64,000 nt of DNA from the NCBI RefSeq assembly GCF_000317435.1, contig NC_019751.1, forward strand, positions 2,976,001-3,040,000, given 5' to 3'. Of this stretch, positions 34,398-43,486 are shown one piece after another. The translations under genes were made by a program, and so were the position numbers. The notes beneath the pieces were generated by a model. It worked only from the letters and a program-made list of their open reading frames with translations. It made no database searches and was not told the DNA's origin. The DNA comes from Calothrix sp. PCC 6303. GTDB lineage: Bacteria; Cyanobacteriota; Cyanobacteriia; Cyanobacteriales; Nostocaceae. How positions within the stretch are numbered: position 1 is the stretch's first letter; the number at the start of each line of letters is the position of its first letter.

Positions 34398-35389
34398 ATA
34401 ACTTTAGTTATACCCGTGTCACTTCGTTGTTAGATGCGGTAAACCAGGCAGTTACTGACCCAAATTCAACATTTATTGCGGGGGGGACGAATTTAGTTGA
34501 CCGTCTGAAAGTATTCTTGGATCAGCCATCCCAGCTAATTGATATTTCCCGGTTGCAGATGCAAGGGATTGACACCATGGCTGATGGTAGTCTGCGTCTG
34601 GGGGCGTTAGTTAGTAATACCGCAGTGGCAGATAATACCGATATTCGTCGCAACTATCCCCTGTTAGCCAGAGCAATTCTCTCCGGTGCATCCCAGCAAA
34701 TTCGCAACATGGCAACTGTAGGGGGAAACCTCCTGCAACGTACCCGTTGTCCCTATTATTACGATACCGCTTTTCCTTGTAATAAACGGCAACTAGGCAC
34801 AGGTTGTCCCGCAATCACAGGTATTAATCGCAACCATGCTATTTTGGGAGCAAGTGAGGATTGTGTAGCAGTCCATCCTTCTGATATGTGTGTGGCTTTA
34901 ACTGCGTTGGATGCAGTGGTAGAAGTGTCCAGTCTTCAAGGGCAACGACAAATACCATTTACTGAGTTTCACCGTTTACCGGGAAATACACCTCAACAAG
35001 ACACCAATTTACAGCAAGGGGAGTTAGTTACCGCAGTGATTCTACCACCCTTATCCTGGGCGAAATCAGGGGTTTATTTGAAGATACGCGATCGCGCTTC
35101 CTATTCTTTTGCTTTAATTTCTGTGGCGGCGGCTGTAAGCATAAAAGGGGAGCAAATTCAAGCTACATGTTTGGCATTGGGTGGAGTAGCACACAAGCCT
35201 TGGCGAGCAACAGCAGCAGAGGAGTTTTTAGTTGGTAAGTCGGCAGATGTAGCAACATTTACCGAAGCGGCAGAAATTGCTTTGCAGCCTGCTCAACCCT
35301 TAACCCACAATGGTTATAAAGTCGAACTAGCAAAACGGGCGATTATTCGCGCCCTCACGGTTTCTGCCCAAGGAGGAGGAGTGGTATGA
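34394..35389 (+). CDS. Molybdenum hydroxylase FAD subunit with Fe-S insertion (PaoB-like)
   Basis: A 331-residue FAD-binding subunit (FIAGGTNLVDRLK, NMATVGGNLLQRTRCP). Four cysteines, C119, C129, C138 and C157, lie in the insertion RCPYYYDTAFPCNKRQLGTG and just after it. In PaoB-type subunits such an insertion holds an extra [4Fe-4S] cluster, which separates this branch from classical xanthine dehydrogenases. It starts inside the end of the 2Fe-2S gene and its own stop overlaps the next start (ATGA). The acceptor is probably ferredoxin or another one-electron carrier; that part is inference. Confidence 0.92.
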   Translation: MNNFSYTRVTSLLDAVNQAVTDPNSTFIAGGTNLVDRLKVFLDQPSQLIDISRLQMQGIDTMADGSLRLGALVSNTAVADNTDIRRNYPLLARAILSGASQQIRNMATVGGNLLQRTRCPYYYDTAFPCNKRQLGTGCPAITGINRNHAILGASEDCVAVHPSDMCVALTALDAVVEVSSLQGQRQIPFTEFHRLPGNTPQQDTNLQQGELVTAVILPPLSWAKSGVYLKIRDRASYSFALISVAAAVSIKGEQIQATCLALGGVAHKPWRATAAEEFLVGKSADVATFTEAAEIALQPAQPLTHNGYKVELAKRAIIRALTVSAQGGGVV

Positions 35390-37500
35390 GTCAAGTAACT
35401 GGCACTAGTATAAACCGCAAGGATGGACGAGAAAAAGTTACAGGGACAGCAACCTATGCTGCGGAACATCGAATTCCCGGTTTGGTTCATGGTTATTTGG
35501 TAACTGCTCCCATTGCCCATGGACAGATTACAAGTATTGATACCCAAGAGGCAGAAGCAGCACCGGGAGTGATTGCGCTTTTTACTCATAAAAACTCGCC
35601 TGCGGTATGCAAACCAACTAATAATTTTATGACCTCGAAAATCTACGAGGCACGGTTGCCGTTATCAGATGACCAAATTTACTATGCAGGACAGATTATT
35701 GGGTTGGTAGTTGCAGATACTTTTGAACAGGCACGTCATGCCGCCTATTTAGTTAAGGTTGAATACGCCAGCCAAACACCAATTGTCGAGGCATCAAAAG
35801 CTACCTTTAACCAAGCTCACTCCATGTTTGGGGAAGAAATGAAGTTTGAGAAAGGGGACTTTGCTATAGCAATAGCAGAGGCAGACGGGAAGATTACAGC
35901 CACTTACACAACTTCTACGGAACTCCATGCACCTATGGAACCCCACGCCATCATTGCCCACTGGCAAGATGGAGAAAACCTGACTATCTACGAACCATCC
36001 CAGTGGGTAATCGGCAGCCAGCGTACCTATGCAGAACTTTTTGGACTGTCTATAGAGCAAGTGCGAATTGTGACACCATTTATTGGGGGAGCTTTTGGTT
36101 CTAAAGCCTTCCCTTGGTCCCATGCCATTCTCTGTGCAGCAGCAGCTCGTCAACTGCAACTTCCCCTGAAAGTTGTTCTCAGTCGGCGGCAAATGACGGC
36201 AAACGCTGGACATCGTTCGGAAACGAAGCAGACAATTAGCTTAGGGGCAAATGCCGATGGTAGCTTGGTAGCAATAGACCATGCAGTTAAATCCTGCACA
36301 TCGCCAGTTGATGTTTTCACTGAGCCTTGTACAGGCATAACCCCAGCTATGTATTCTACACCCAATCTGCGAACCCGTCAGGAATTGGCAGTGATGAACG
36401 TGGGAGTACCTACATTCATGCGTGCTCCAGGGGAAAATCCGGGGTTATGGGCGTTGGAATCGGCAATGGATGAATTGGCATGGGAGTTAAAAATCGATCC
36501 CGTGGAACTGCGGTTAAAAAATGAAGCTAAGGAACACCAGCGCCGGGGTTTACCTTTCTCTGCCAAGTATTTCGCCGAATGTTTGCGGGTGGGTGCGGAA
36601 CAGTTTGGGTGGGAAAATAGACCAAAACAGGTGCGTTCCCTTACCCGTGATGGTAAGCTAATAGGATGGGGCATGGCTGCATCAAGCTTCCCGGCTTTAC
36701 GGAGTGCAGCTACAGTCACAGTCAAATTATTAGCCGACGGTACAGCGCATATCCTCACCAGTGGCAATGATATGGGTACTGGGGCATATACCATTGTTGC
36801 TGGGACAGCAGCGGAAGTATTAGGATTACCAGTAGAACAGGTGCGGGTGGAGATGGGAGACTCTTTACTGCCTAATGGTGGAATGGCTGGAGGTTCCCAG
36901 ATGACAGCAACCCTTGTTCCAGCAGTGATGAAAGCCTGTGAAGAGGTTTTGCAGACAGCGAAAGCAAAAACAGCCCCAGAAGCCTTTGCTAATCTAAGTC
37001 AGTCAGGAGAGAGTATTTTTCAAGCCACAGCCTCTACTGCACCTGGTGACGAGGGGAAAAAATGGGCATTCCAATCCTGGGGAGCACATTTTTGTGAAGT
37101 CAGCGTTGATGAAGAAATTGCTCGGTTGCGGGTAACTCGTTGGATATCAGTGATGAATATTGGGCGAGTGATGAATAGTAAAACCGCAGCTTCTCAGATA
37201 CGGGGTGCTGTGATTATGGGCATTGGACAAGCCTTGATGGAAGAGTGCCATTTTGACCCCAATATTGGTTATCCTGTGGTTTATGACCTTGCCACCTATC
37301 ACTACCCCAGTCACGCAGATATATCTAGGATTGAGGTGACATTTGTGGGTGAACCTGACTACAAATTTAATCCCGCAGGGGTGCGTGGTGCAGGCGAAAT
37401 TGGGATTACGGGAGTATCAGCTGCGATCGCTAATGCTGTTTACCATGCTACAGGTAAGCGTATCCGTGATTTACCAATTACACCAGATAAGTTATTGTGA
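35386..37500 (+). CDS. Molybdenum hydroxylase catalytic subunit (PaoC-like)
   Basis: The 704-residue large subunit binds the molybdopterin cofactor. The conserved GAFGSKAFPW segment, the MRAPGENPG segment and the catalytic Glu671 in GAGEIGITG are visible. Substrate is likely an aldehyde (PaoABC/YagTSR branch) or a purine; the sequence does not decide. MCD rather than MPT as cofactor form is suggested by the nearby MocA-like cytidylyltransferase. The three subunit genes overlap by 4 bp each and form one operon. Maturation factors XdhC and MocA lie 3 kb downstream after two opposite-strand monooxygenases. Confidence 0.92.
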   Translation: MSQVTGTSINRKDGREKVTGTATYAAEHRIPGLVHGYLVTAPIAHGQITSIDTQEAEAAPGVIALFTHKNSPAVCKPTNNFMTSKIYEARLPLSDDQIYYAGQIIGLVVADTFEQARHAAYLVKVEYASQTPIVEASKATFNQAHSMFGEEMKFEKGDFAIAIAEADGKITATYTTSTELHAPMEPHAIIAHWQDGENLTIYEPSQWVIGSQRTYAELFGLSIEQVRIVTPFIGGAFGSKAFPWSHAILCAAAARQLQLPLKVVLSRRQMTANAGHRSETKQTISLGANADGSLVAIDHAVKSCTSPVDVFTEPCTGITPAMYSTPNLRTRQELAVMNVGVPTFMRAPGENPGLWALESAMDELAWELKIDPVELRLKNEAKEHQRRGLPFSAKYFAECLRVGAEQFGWENRPKQVRSLTRDGKLIGWGMAASSFPALRSAATVTVKLLADGTAHILTSGNDMGTGAYTIVAGTAAEVLGLPVEQVRVEMGDSLLPNGGMAGGSQMTATLVPAVMKACEEVLQTAKAKTAPEAFANLSQSGESIFQATASTAPGDEGKKWAFQSWGAHFCEVSVDEEIARLRVTRWISVMNIGRVMNSKTAASQIRGAVIMGIGQALMEECHFDPNIGYPVVYDLATYHYPSHADISRIEVTFVGEPDYKFNPAGVRGAGEIGITGVSAAIANAVYHATGKRIRDLPITPDKLL

Positions 37501-37647
37501 CACAGGAAAAAATGGGAAGGCGTTGCATTTAACGCCCTTTCTGTTATTTGATGCGGGACTTACACACAGGTAATGGAAAAACAAACCGCAGATGACGTAG
37601 AGGAAAGGGAGGAATAAGATTTGAAGAGGTTTTTTGTGTAAGTCTTA

Positions 37648-39090
37648 CTAATTCAGAAGTTTCAACAGTAAAGTTAATATTGCCAATCCTCCCAACATCG
37701 ATAAAACTTGAGTAGTTCTGTTACTTTGATCAAGAATCTCTGAGTAAGATAATTCATGATTTTGAATCAATAAAATGGAATGAGGATTAAATAGAAAAGG
37801 AAATAAACGATTCAATAATAAGCGCAGAAAAAAGTTAATGCTCCATAATCTTTTACGTAAAGGATCTTGATTATATTGCCAAGGATAACTAATTTGTACT
37901 AAACGAATTAAAGCTTTAATATCGGGTTGGCGTAGGTTCTGATAACGAGGAAGTGCTTGAGACAGATTATCTTGAGTCTCTGCTAATATTTCCTGAAAAA
38001 TATAGATATCTTCTAAAGCAGAATTCACACCTTGTCCAATATCTGGAGGAAAACAATGAAGTGCATCTCCCAATAATATTACGGCTGTTCCTTGGTTATT
38101 TTCAGGTTTTCCCCAGATTTGATACAATCCTGAACAATACTGAGGAATGGGAAATGTACCCCCACCACTGGATGTAAATCTGGCTATTTCTTCAGTAGAA
38201 ATAATTTTTTCTAGGGGAAGTTGAGGAAATGCTTGTTTGAAAAATTGTTTAACTTCTTCTTTGGTTTCTAATTGCCAGATTTGATGATCTGGGTAGGTAA
38301 TAATATTCGCAGTTCTTGGGGTATGCGGATTTTTAAAGGGTAATAGTCCCAGAGAAATTGCTTTTTTGCGTCCTTTAAAACTAGACCTAATGCCATAAGC
38401 CATTGTAGATTGTGCTACGTCTCCTTCTTGTTCTGATAAAGGTAACTGAGGAGGTAAAGTAAGAACTTTGTATTTTAAACCAGAACTAGGAGACGGAAAC
38501 TTTTGCATTTCAAAGGAATTTGATTGACCTGACATTTGATGAAGGGTTTGACGCACAATAGAGTTTAAACCATCACCACCTACTATCAATGTAGGAATCA
38601 AGGTCTGTTTTCCCTGAGCTTGAGATTGGGTAATAATTTTTAAATTTTCTCTTATTTGTTGAATTTCTACACATTCAGTATTAAATAAAATTTGAATAGT
38701 ATCTTGCCAATATTGTTGAATTTCTTGGTAAAGTAACTGCACAAAAGATGCTCTTGGTAGCCAGTAGGCAGTTTTGCGCTTAGAATCAGCAATTGGTAAT
38801 TTTGTTGTCTTGCGTGTGCCATCTTTTTGGATGAGGGTAAAGTAAAATTCAGTACTAGGGACACTCAAATCAGCTAGTTTGGAAGTTATTTCTAAAAAGT
38901 CAGTTAATTTTTGCCCCCGACCATCAATTTGATAACTAAAGGATTTATCTGGTTCGTAATAGTCTGCTGATGGTCTTTTTTCGATGACTGTAATATCTTG
39001 CCAGCCTCTTTTGGCTAGCATTAAAGCTGTACCTAATCCCGCAGGACCTCCCCCAATAATGACAACATTTTTTTTGTATGATTGATTCAT
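37648..39090 (-). CDS. FAD-dependent monooxygenase, kynurenine-3-monooxygenase-like
   Basis: The 480-residue protein has a dinucleotide-binding start (VVIIGGGPAGLGTALML), a DG motif (VGGDGLNSIVR) and the FAD ribityl-binding GDALHCFPPDIGQGVNSALED. These are hallmarks of group A flavin monooxygenases. Length and the RASFVQLLYQEI segment resemble kynurenine 3-monooxygenase, and a hydrophobic C-terminal stretch (LSMLGGLAILTLLLKLL) may anchor it to membrane, as in that enzyme. Substrate unproven. ATG 39090 is preferred over an upstream GTG. It is followed on the same strand, 67 bp upstream, by another flavin monooxygenase gene. Confidence 0.82.
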   Translation of the reverse strand: MNQSYKKNVVIIGGGPAGLGTALMLAKRGWQDITVIEKRPSADYYEPDKSFSYQIDGRGQKLTDFLEITSKLADLSVPSTEFYFTLIQKDGTRKTTKLPIADSKRKTAYWLPRASFVQLLYQEIQQYWQDTIQILFNTECVEIQQIRENLKIITQSQAQGKQTLIPTLIVGGDGLNSIVRQTLHQMSGQSNSFEMQKFPSPSSGLKYKVLTLPPQLPLSEQEGDVAQSTMAYGIRSSFKGRKKAISLGLLPFKNPHTPRTANIITYPDHQIWQLETKEEVKQFFKQAFPQLPLEKIISTEEIARFTSSGGGTFPIPQYCSGLYQIWGKPENNQGTAVILLGDALHCFPPDIGQGVNSALEDIYIFQEILAETQDNLSQALPRYQNLRQPDIKALIRLVQISYPWQYNQDPLRKRLWSINFFLRLLLNRLFPFLFNPHSILLIQNHELSYSEILDQSNRTTQVLSMLGGLAILTLLLKLLN

Positions 39091-39157
39091 TTTAATCACA
39101 ATTAATTTTCACTTCTTATTCTTAATTGTAGCTACTCGTAACTTCAATCAATCTTCA

Positions 39158-40339
39158 CTATACCGAGGATGGAATTAACTCTAATGAAGGCTTATAGTTA
39201 AAAACCCAATCTTGATATTCTTCACTAGTCATCTGTGACTGTTCCTGCATTTGCTGATCTACAGGCTCGCTATTGGTTGCGTAGTAACGTGTTTCACCCA
39301 AAGCACTACGATTTTGTATCAATTCTGTACGGGGTATGCGACGCTGTTCATAGGTAGCCAAAGCTTCTTCAATGCTGGATGCTTGGGAAAAGCACAACGC
39401 TAGTTCATATGCATCTTCAAACGTGCTATTTGCCCCCTGTCCCAAAGCAGGTGCCATTGGATGAGCTGCATCACCTAACAAAGTCACTCTTCCTTTGCTC
39501 CAAGACTTGAGGGGTAATCGATCGGAAATTGATCCCTCCAAAATTCGCTCTGCTGGTGTGGCTTCCACAAGCGATCGCAATGATTCCCCCCAATCAGCTA
39601 ATTGATTCAGCACCCGAGATTTGACCTCACCTGCATGTTGGGAAAGAGTATAATCCGGTGATAACTTACGATATAGCCAGGAAATATGCCCATCACCAAC
39701 ATTTAGGAGATACATAAATTCTTGATCGCCTTTCACAAATCCGAGTTCTCCCGGATTCAGTAGTTCTTGATGACACTTAATTACAGTACGCCAAGACATA
39801 CTTCCTAAATAGCGGGGTTTACCATCTCCAATTAAAGCTTCTCTGACAACAGAATTGATTCCATCAGCTCCAATCAACAAATCTGCACTCACCTTTTTTC
39901 CATTCTCAAAATATATGAAAACGTGATCTTCCTCTTGTTCAAAACCGGTACAGCGATGGTTCAGATGAATATTTTCCGAAGGTAACTTAGAGGCGAGAAT
40001 TTGTTGTAAACGCCACCACCAAACTGTTATTAGTGGCTGACCATATTTATCCTCAAATCTGCTTCCTGGATTAGTGCGAATTGTTTCACCTTGCGTATTT
40101 TTTAAAACACTTACTTTAACCTCACAACCTGAGTTTTTGATAGTTTCTACTATCCCAGGTTCAATTGCATCCAGGAAATTCAAACCATTTGGTAGCAATC
40201 CTAAACCACCACCAACAGGGCGAAAATCTTGTGCTTTTTCGTATACTTGAACATCACACCCCAGTTTCCGGAGTGTTACAGCAACAGCCAAACCTCCAAG
40301 TCCAGCACCAATAATCGCCACTTTCTTTATATTTTGCAT
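39158..40339 (-). CDS. FAD-dependent monooxygenase (UbiH/HpxO-like)
   Basis: This 393-residue flavoprotein contains VAIIGAGLGGLAVAVTLRKL (FAD-binding), LLIGADGINSVVREAL (DG motif) and VTLLGDAAHPMAPALGQGAN (GD motif). It resembles salicylate/urate hydroxylase-type enzymes. Location beside a molybdenum hydroxylase and XdhC makes a urate or aromatic ring hydroxylation plausible, but this is inference only. Divergently transcribed from the XdhC gene with a ~140-bp shared promoter region; it probably forms an operon with the second monooxygenase downstream. Confidence 0.82.
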   Translation of the reverse strand: MQNIKKVAIIGAGLGGLAVAVTLRKLGCDVQVYEKAQDFRPVGGGLGLLPNGLNFLDAIEPGIVETIKNSGCEVKVSVLKNTQGETIRTNPGSRFEDKYGQPLITVWWWRLQQILASKLPSENIHLNHRCTGFEQEEDHVFIYFENGKKVSADLLIGADGINSVVREALIGDGKPRYLGSMSWRTVIKCHQELLNPGELGFVKGDQEFMYLLNVGDGHISWLYRKLSPDYTLSQHAGEVKSRVLNQLADWGESLRSLVEATPAERILEGSISDRLPLKSWSKGRVTLLGDAAHPMAPALGQGANSTFEDAYELALCFSQASSIEEALATYEQRRIPRTELIQNRSALGETRYYATNSEPVDQQMQEQSQMTSEEYQDWVFNYKPSLELIPSSV

Positions 40340-40482
40340 CACTTCTACTCTGGTATTTTTAATATAGGCAACAATATGCGAATTTTCCGGGAAAAGTTTG
40401 ATTGTTGATGATAATACAATATTCTATTCATCAGGTATCTCCATTTTCGGCTTTGCGATCGCGAAAGTCTCCAGTAGGAACA

Positions 40483-41631
40483 ATGAAAGAGCTAAATTCT
40501 ATTCTGACAGCATTTGCAGAAAGTCAACACAATGGCGAAAAATCATTTCTTGCGACTGTTGTTAATGTTCAAGGCTCCACCTATCGCCAACCTGGTGCTA
40601 GGATGCTAATTACATCAACTGGTGAAATGGTAGGGACAATTAGCGGTGGTTGTCTAGAAAATGATATCTTAGAACATACTCATGTTTCCATAGCAGACGG
40701 AAAACCCATAGTTGTCACCTATGACACCACTGCTGAAGAGGATATTATTTGGGGATTTGGGCTTGGTTGTAACGGTGTGGTCAAAATTCTGATTGAGCCT
40801 CTAAATTCAGATAATCCCCTTAACCCGTTAGCTTTTATTAATCAATGTTTCCATAACCAGCAACTAGGGATTATTGCCACTGTTATATCTGTGGAAGGTA
40901 CGGTTAATGTTCAGGTTGGGGAGCGTTTAACACTCAAATTAGATCATAGTATAAACACTGATATACAAGAAGCTTATTTAACTAATATTTTAACTAAAGA
41001 TGCTCGAACTTGCTTACAAAATCAAAATTCAAGTTTCCATAAATACCAACTAGAACTAAGTAAAGTAGATGTTTTTATGGAGTTTATCCAGCCACCTCCA
41101 CACCTGATAATTTTTGGTGCGGGTCGTGATAGTGTATCAGTAGCAGAGTTTGCTAAAGCCCTGGGTTGGCGAGTCACTATTGTTGATTGTCGGGCAAATG
41201 AGGTGAGTAATCAACGTTTTCCCATGGCTGATGAGGTGATGCTCACCCGCAAAGAAATTTTGCACGAGCAAATGTGTATTAACAATTACATTTCTGCTGT
41301 GGTAATGACCCATAATTACCTTGATGATTTAGAAATTCTCAAAATGCTAATACCTACTAATATCAGCTATTTGGGTTGTCTGGGTTCAAAAAAACGCATT
41401 GCTAAACTATTACAAGATTTAAGTACGCAAGGAGTGAAATATACTCAAAAAGAGTTGCAAAAATTACACGCCCCCATTGGCATTGATATTGGTGCACATA
41501 CGCCAGAAGCGATCGCTTTATCAATAATTGCAGAAATTCAAGCTGTGTTAGCAAATCGCGGTGGTGGCTTTTTGAAACACCGTACTGAACCAATTAACCA
41601 ACCAAATCCAGTCCGAGAAATCGAAATTTAG
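40483..41631 (+). CDS. XdhC/CoxI-family molybdenum cofactor maturation protein
   Basis: The start at ATG 40483 follows AGGAACA; a longer upstream frame is unlikely. The 382-residue protein has the N-terminal XdhC/CoxI domain (LATVVNVQGSTYRQPGARM, TISGGCLENDILEHT) and a C-terminal Rossmann domain (LIIFGAGRDSVSVAEFAKAL, YLGCLGSKKR, PIGIDIGAHTPEAIALSI). Proteins of this type bind Moco, help add the terminal sulfur ligand, and deliver the cofactor to molybdenum hydroxylases. The most likely client is the PaoABC-like enzyme 3 kb upstream. A MocA-like gene follows after 20 bp in the same operon. Confidence 0.9.
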   Translation: MKELNSILTAFAESQHNGEKSFLATVVNVQGSTYRQPGARMLITSTGEMVGTISGGCLENDILEHTHVSIADGKPIVVTYDTTAEEDIIWGFGLGCNGVVKILIEPLNSDNPLNPLAFINQCFHNQQLGIIATVISVEGTVNVQVGERLTLKLDHSINTDIQEAYLTNILTKDARTCLQNQNSSFHKYQLELSKVDVFMEFIQPPPHLIIFGAGRDSVSVAEFAKALGWRVTIVDCRANEVSNQRFPMADEVMLTRKEILHEQMCINNYISAVVMTHNYLDDLEILKMLIPTNISYLGCLGSKKRIAKLLQDLSTQGVKYTQKELQKLHAPIGIDIGAHTPEAIALSIIAEIQAVLANRGGGFLKHRTEPINQPNPVREIEI

Positions 41632-41651
41632 CAATTAAAATTTATGTGAAT

Positions 41652-42254
41652 ATGAATGTGGAATCGAATATAGCCACCATTATCTTGGCAGCAGGTGCAT
41701 CAACCCGCATGGGTACACCGAAACAACTGTTACCTTATCAGGGATGTAGCTTACTTCAACATACTGTAGAAAGTGCGATCGCTTCAGTATGCAAACCTGT
41801 AGTAGTAGTTCTGGGAGCAAATGCACAAAAAATTACTTCTAAAGTAAACCTATCTTCTGTAAGAGTAGTGGAAAACCCAGATTGGCATTTGGGAATGGGT
41901 TCCTCAATTCGTCGGGGAATCATATCTTTGGAAACTTATTCTCACACCATAGATGCAGTAGTGATTACTGTATGCGATCAGCCGTTTCTGTCCTCGGAAA
42001 TTATTAATCATTTAGTTACAGCATATCATTCTACGGGAAAACCTATTATTGCTTGTGAATATGCAGATATATTAGGTGTACCTGTTTTGTTTAAACATAC
42101 ACTTTTCTCCGAACTCATAACTTTGGGTGAGATGGTGGGCGCAAAAAAATTAATCAAAAAATACGAAAAACAAGTGTTTAGTATTCCTTTTCCATTAGGT
42201 ATAATTGACATTGATACACTAAGAGATTACCAGGTATTACTGAATTCAGATTAA
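41652..42254 (+). CDS. MocA-like molybdenum cofactor cytidylyltransferase
   Basis: A 200-residue nucleotidyltransferase with LAAGASTRMGTPKQLLPYQG (nucleotide-binding loop) and VVITVCDQPFLSSEIINHL (metal-binding Asp). This is the NTP-transferase-3 pattern of MocA/MobA enzymes. It would convert Mo-MPT to the MCD form using CTP for xanthine-oxidase-family enzymes. Purely from sequence CTP versus GTP use cannot be proven; pairing with XdhC favours MocA. It is the last gene of the XdhC operon; the start is ATG 41652. Confidence 0.85.
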   Translation: MNVESNIATIILAAGASTRMGTPKQLLPYQGCSLLQHTVESAIASVCKPVVVVLGANAQKITSKVNLSSVRVVENPDWHLGMGSSIRRGIISLETYSHTIDAVVITVCDQPFLSSEIINHLVTAYHSTGKPIIACEYADILGVPVLFKHTLFSELITLGEMVGAKKLIKKYEKQVFSIPFPLGIIDIDTLRDYQVLLNSD

Positions 42255-42762
42255 AAAACTCAGCAGCCACTTCATGATCTGCATCAATACAAGTGTGGAG
42301 GACGAAATAAAGTCCGTGAATATAGAGATAGAATTTTTCTTGGGGACACTTACAGCGCTTCCGGCTATTATGCCATATAGCTTTTCTCCTTGCCCCTCTC
42401 CTATCATTGCTTTCAGCTTTTAGAATGTACCCCATAGCTGCTGCAAGTGCTGTAAGGTTATAGCAATTGAGAGAACCCCCACAGAATGATTGATCCAAAA
42501 GCTGTCATAGAGATCTCGCGGGATGCGGGAAACTCAGTGTCGTTAGACCTGAGAGGGAGGACACATCTCACCAATACTTGTGCTGCCTAATACGCATCAA
42601 TAATATTTTTTGTCAATGCGTAGGTCCTAGTTCTATATTTTTAATACGCGATGCCTTCTTTGCGAGACGCTACGCGTAGCTTGCTTCCCCGGAGGGGTAA
42701 GGCGATCGCAATATATAACTATTCGTGTATCCCAATTAAAGTGCCAGGGCTTTTCAATCGCT
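42255..42762. other. Intergenic region with palindromic repeat block
   Basis: No gene is supported. Near 42648-42710 a GC-rich block (GCGAGACGCTACGCGTAGC and CCCCGGAGGGG, then GGCGATCGC) belongs to the dispersed palindromic repeats of this genome type. The region also marks the border between the metabolic block and the accessory minus-strand operon. Confidence 0.5.
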
Positions 42763-43254
42763 CTAAGCCGATATTTCTAAATGTTTGACTTGCTGCTCGA
42801 TATCATGAGCATAGATTTGTTGTTGTAGCAAAAACTCCACTAAACCATCTATTCCCCGTTGGTTATAAACAGCAGCGTAACCCTTGATTTTTCTATTTTT
42901 ACAGAAATCTCGCAGTTGACGCACACCCAAAGCTTTGAGGCTTTCACCTTCTCTATCAATATCAAACAGTGCAGTTTTACTTTGTTTCTCATCATTTGCC
43001 GCTGTGACATTAACAAGCAATTTTTGAATGTTTGGTTCATCTTCTTGATTGAGAATATCTTCATCAATCTGAGTTTTGACAACACCAGAGGTAAACTCTT
43101 CATCTACCATTGGTAAATTGTCATTAACCAAGAAAATCTCACACATCAACCAAAAGATGACCAGAAACAAAACAATCGGAAACAAGATATTGTTGAGCAA
43201 TTGAGTGGTAGTGGAAATTTCAAAAGCCGAACAATCAAACAAAAATTCAAACAT
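42763..43254 (-). CDS. Membrane-anchored protein with SAP-like C-terminal motif
   Basis: The 163-residue protein has one transmembrane helix near residues 22-43 (NILFPIVLFLVIFWLMCEIF), an acidic linker (44-110) and a C-terminal helical motif: LKALGVRQLRDFCKNRKIKG, then YAAVYNQRGIDGLVEFL. This resembles SAP/HeH-type or Rho-N-like helix-extended-loop-helix DNA-binding motifs. A membrane-tethered DNA binder would fit the DNA-handling operon upstream, but the link is inference. It is the last gene on this strand before the molybdenum block. Confidence 0.55.
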   Translation of the reverse strand: MFEFLFDCSAFEISTTTQLLNNILFPIVLFLVIFWLMCEIFLVNDNLPMVDEEFTSGVVKTQIDEDILNQEDEPNIQKLLVNVTAANDEKQSKTALFDIDREGESLKALGVRQLRDFCKNRKIKGYAAVYNQRGIDGLVEFLLQQQIYAHDIEQQVKHLEISA

Positions 43255-43486
43255 TGTAGTTCCTCCAGATAATTATTGGGTGATTTGTAGATATCACCCA
43301 GTAGCGGGGAGATACCTCCCCGTACTGAATGCATCAGACAAATCATCCCCACAATCCTGAAGTCAAGAGATTCTTACTATCATAAAGGTAGTAATAAGAC
43401 TAAATTTTAGAGATTTTACATGAGTTTCAAAGGGATAAATTAAGTTAGCAGTAAACCTGATCCTTGGTATTTCGATAAATTGAGAG

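Noticed and set aside
42178-42498. A 106-codon minus-strand frame overlapping the MocA-like gene end
   Set aside because: It overlaps a well-supported gene, has no recognisable domain, and lies in repeat-bearing intergenic DNA.
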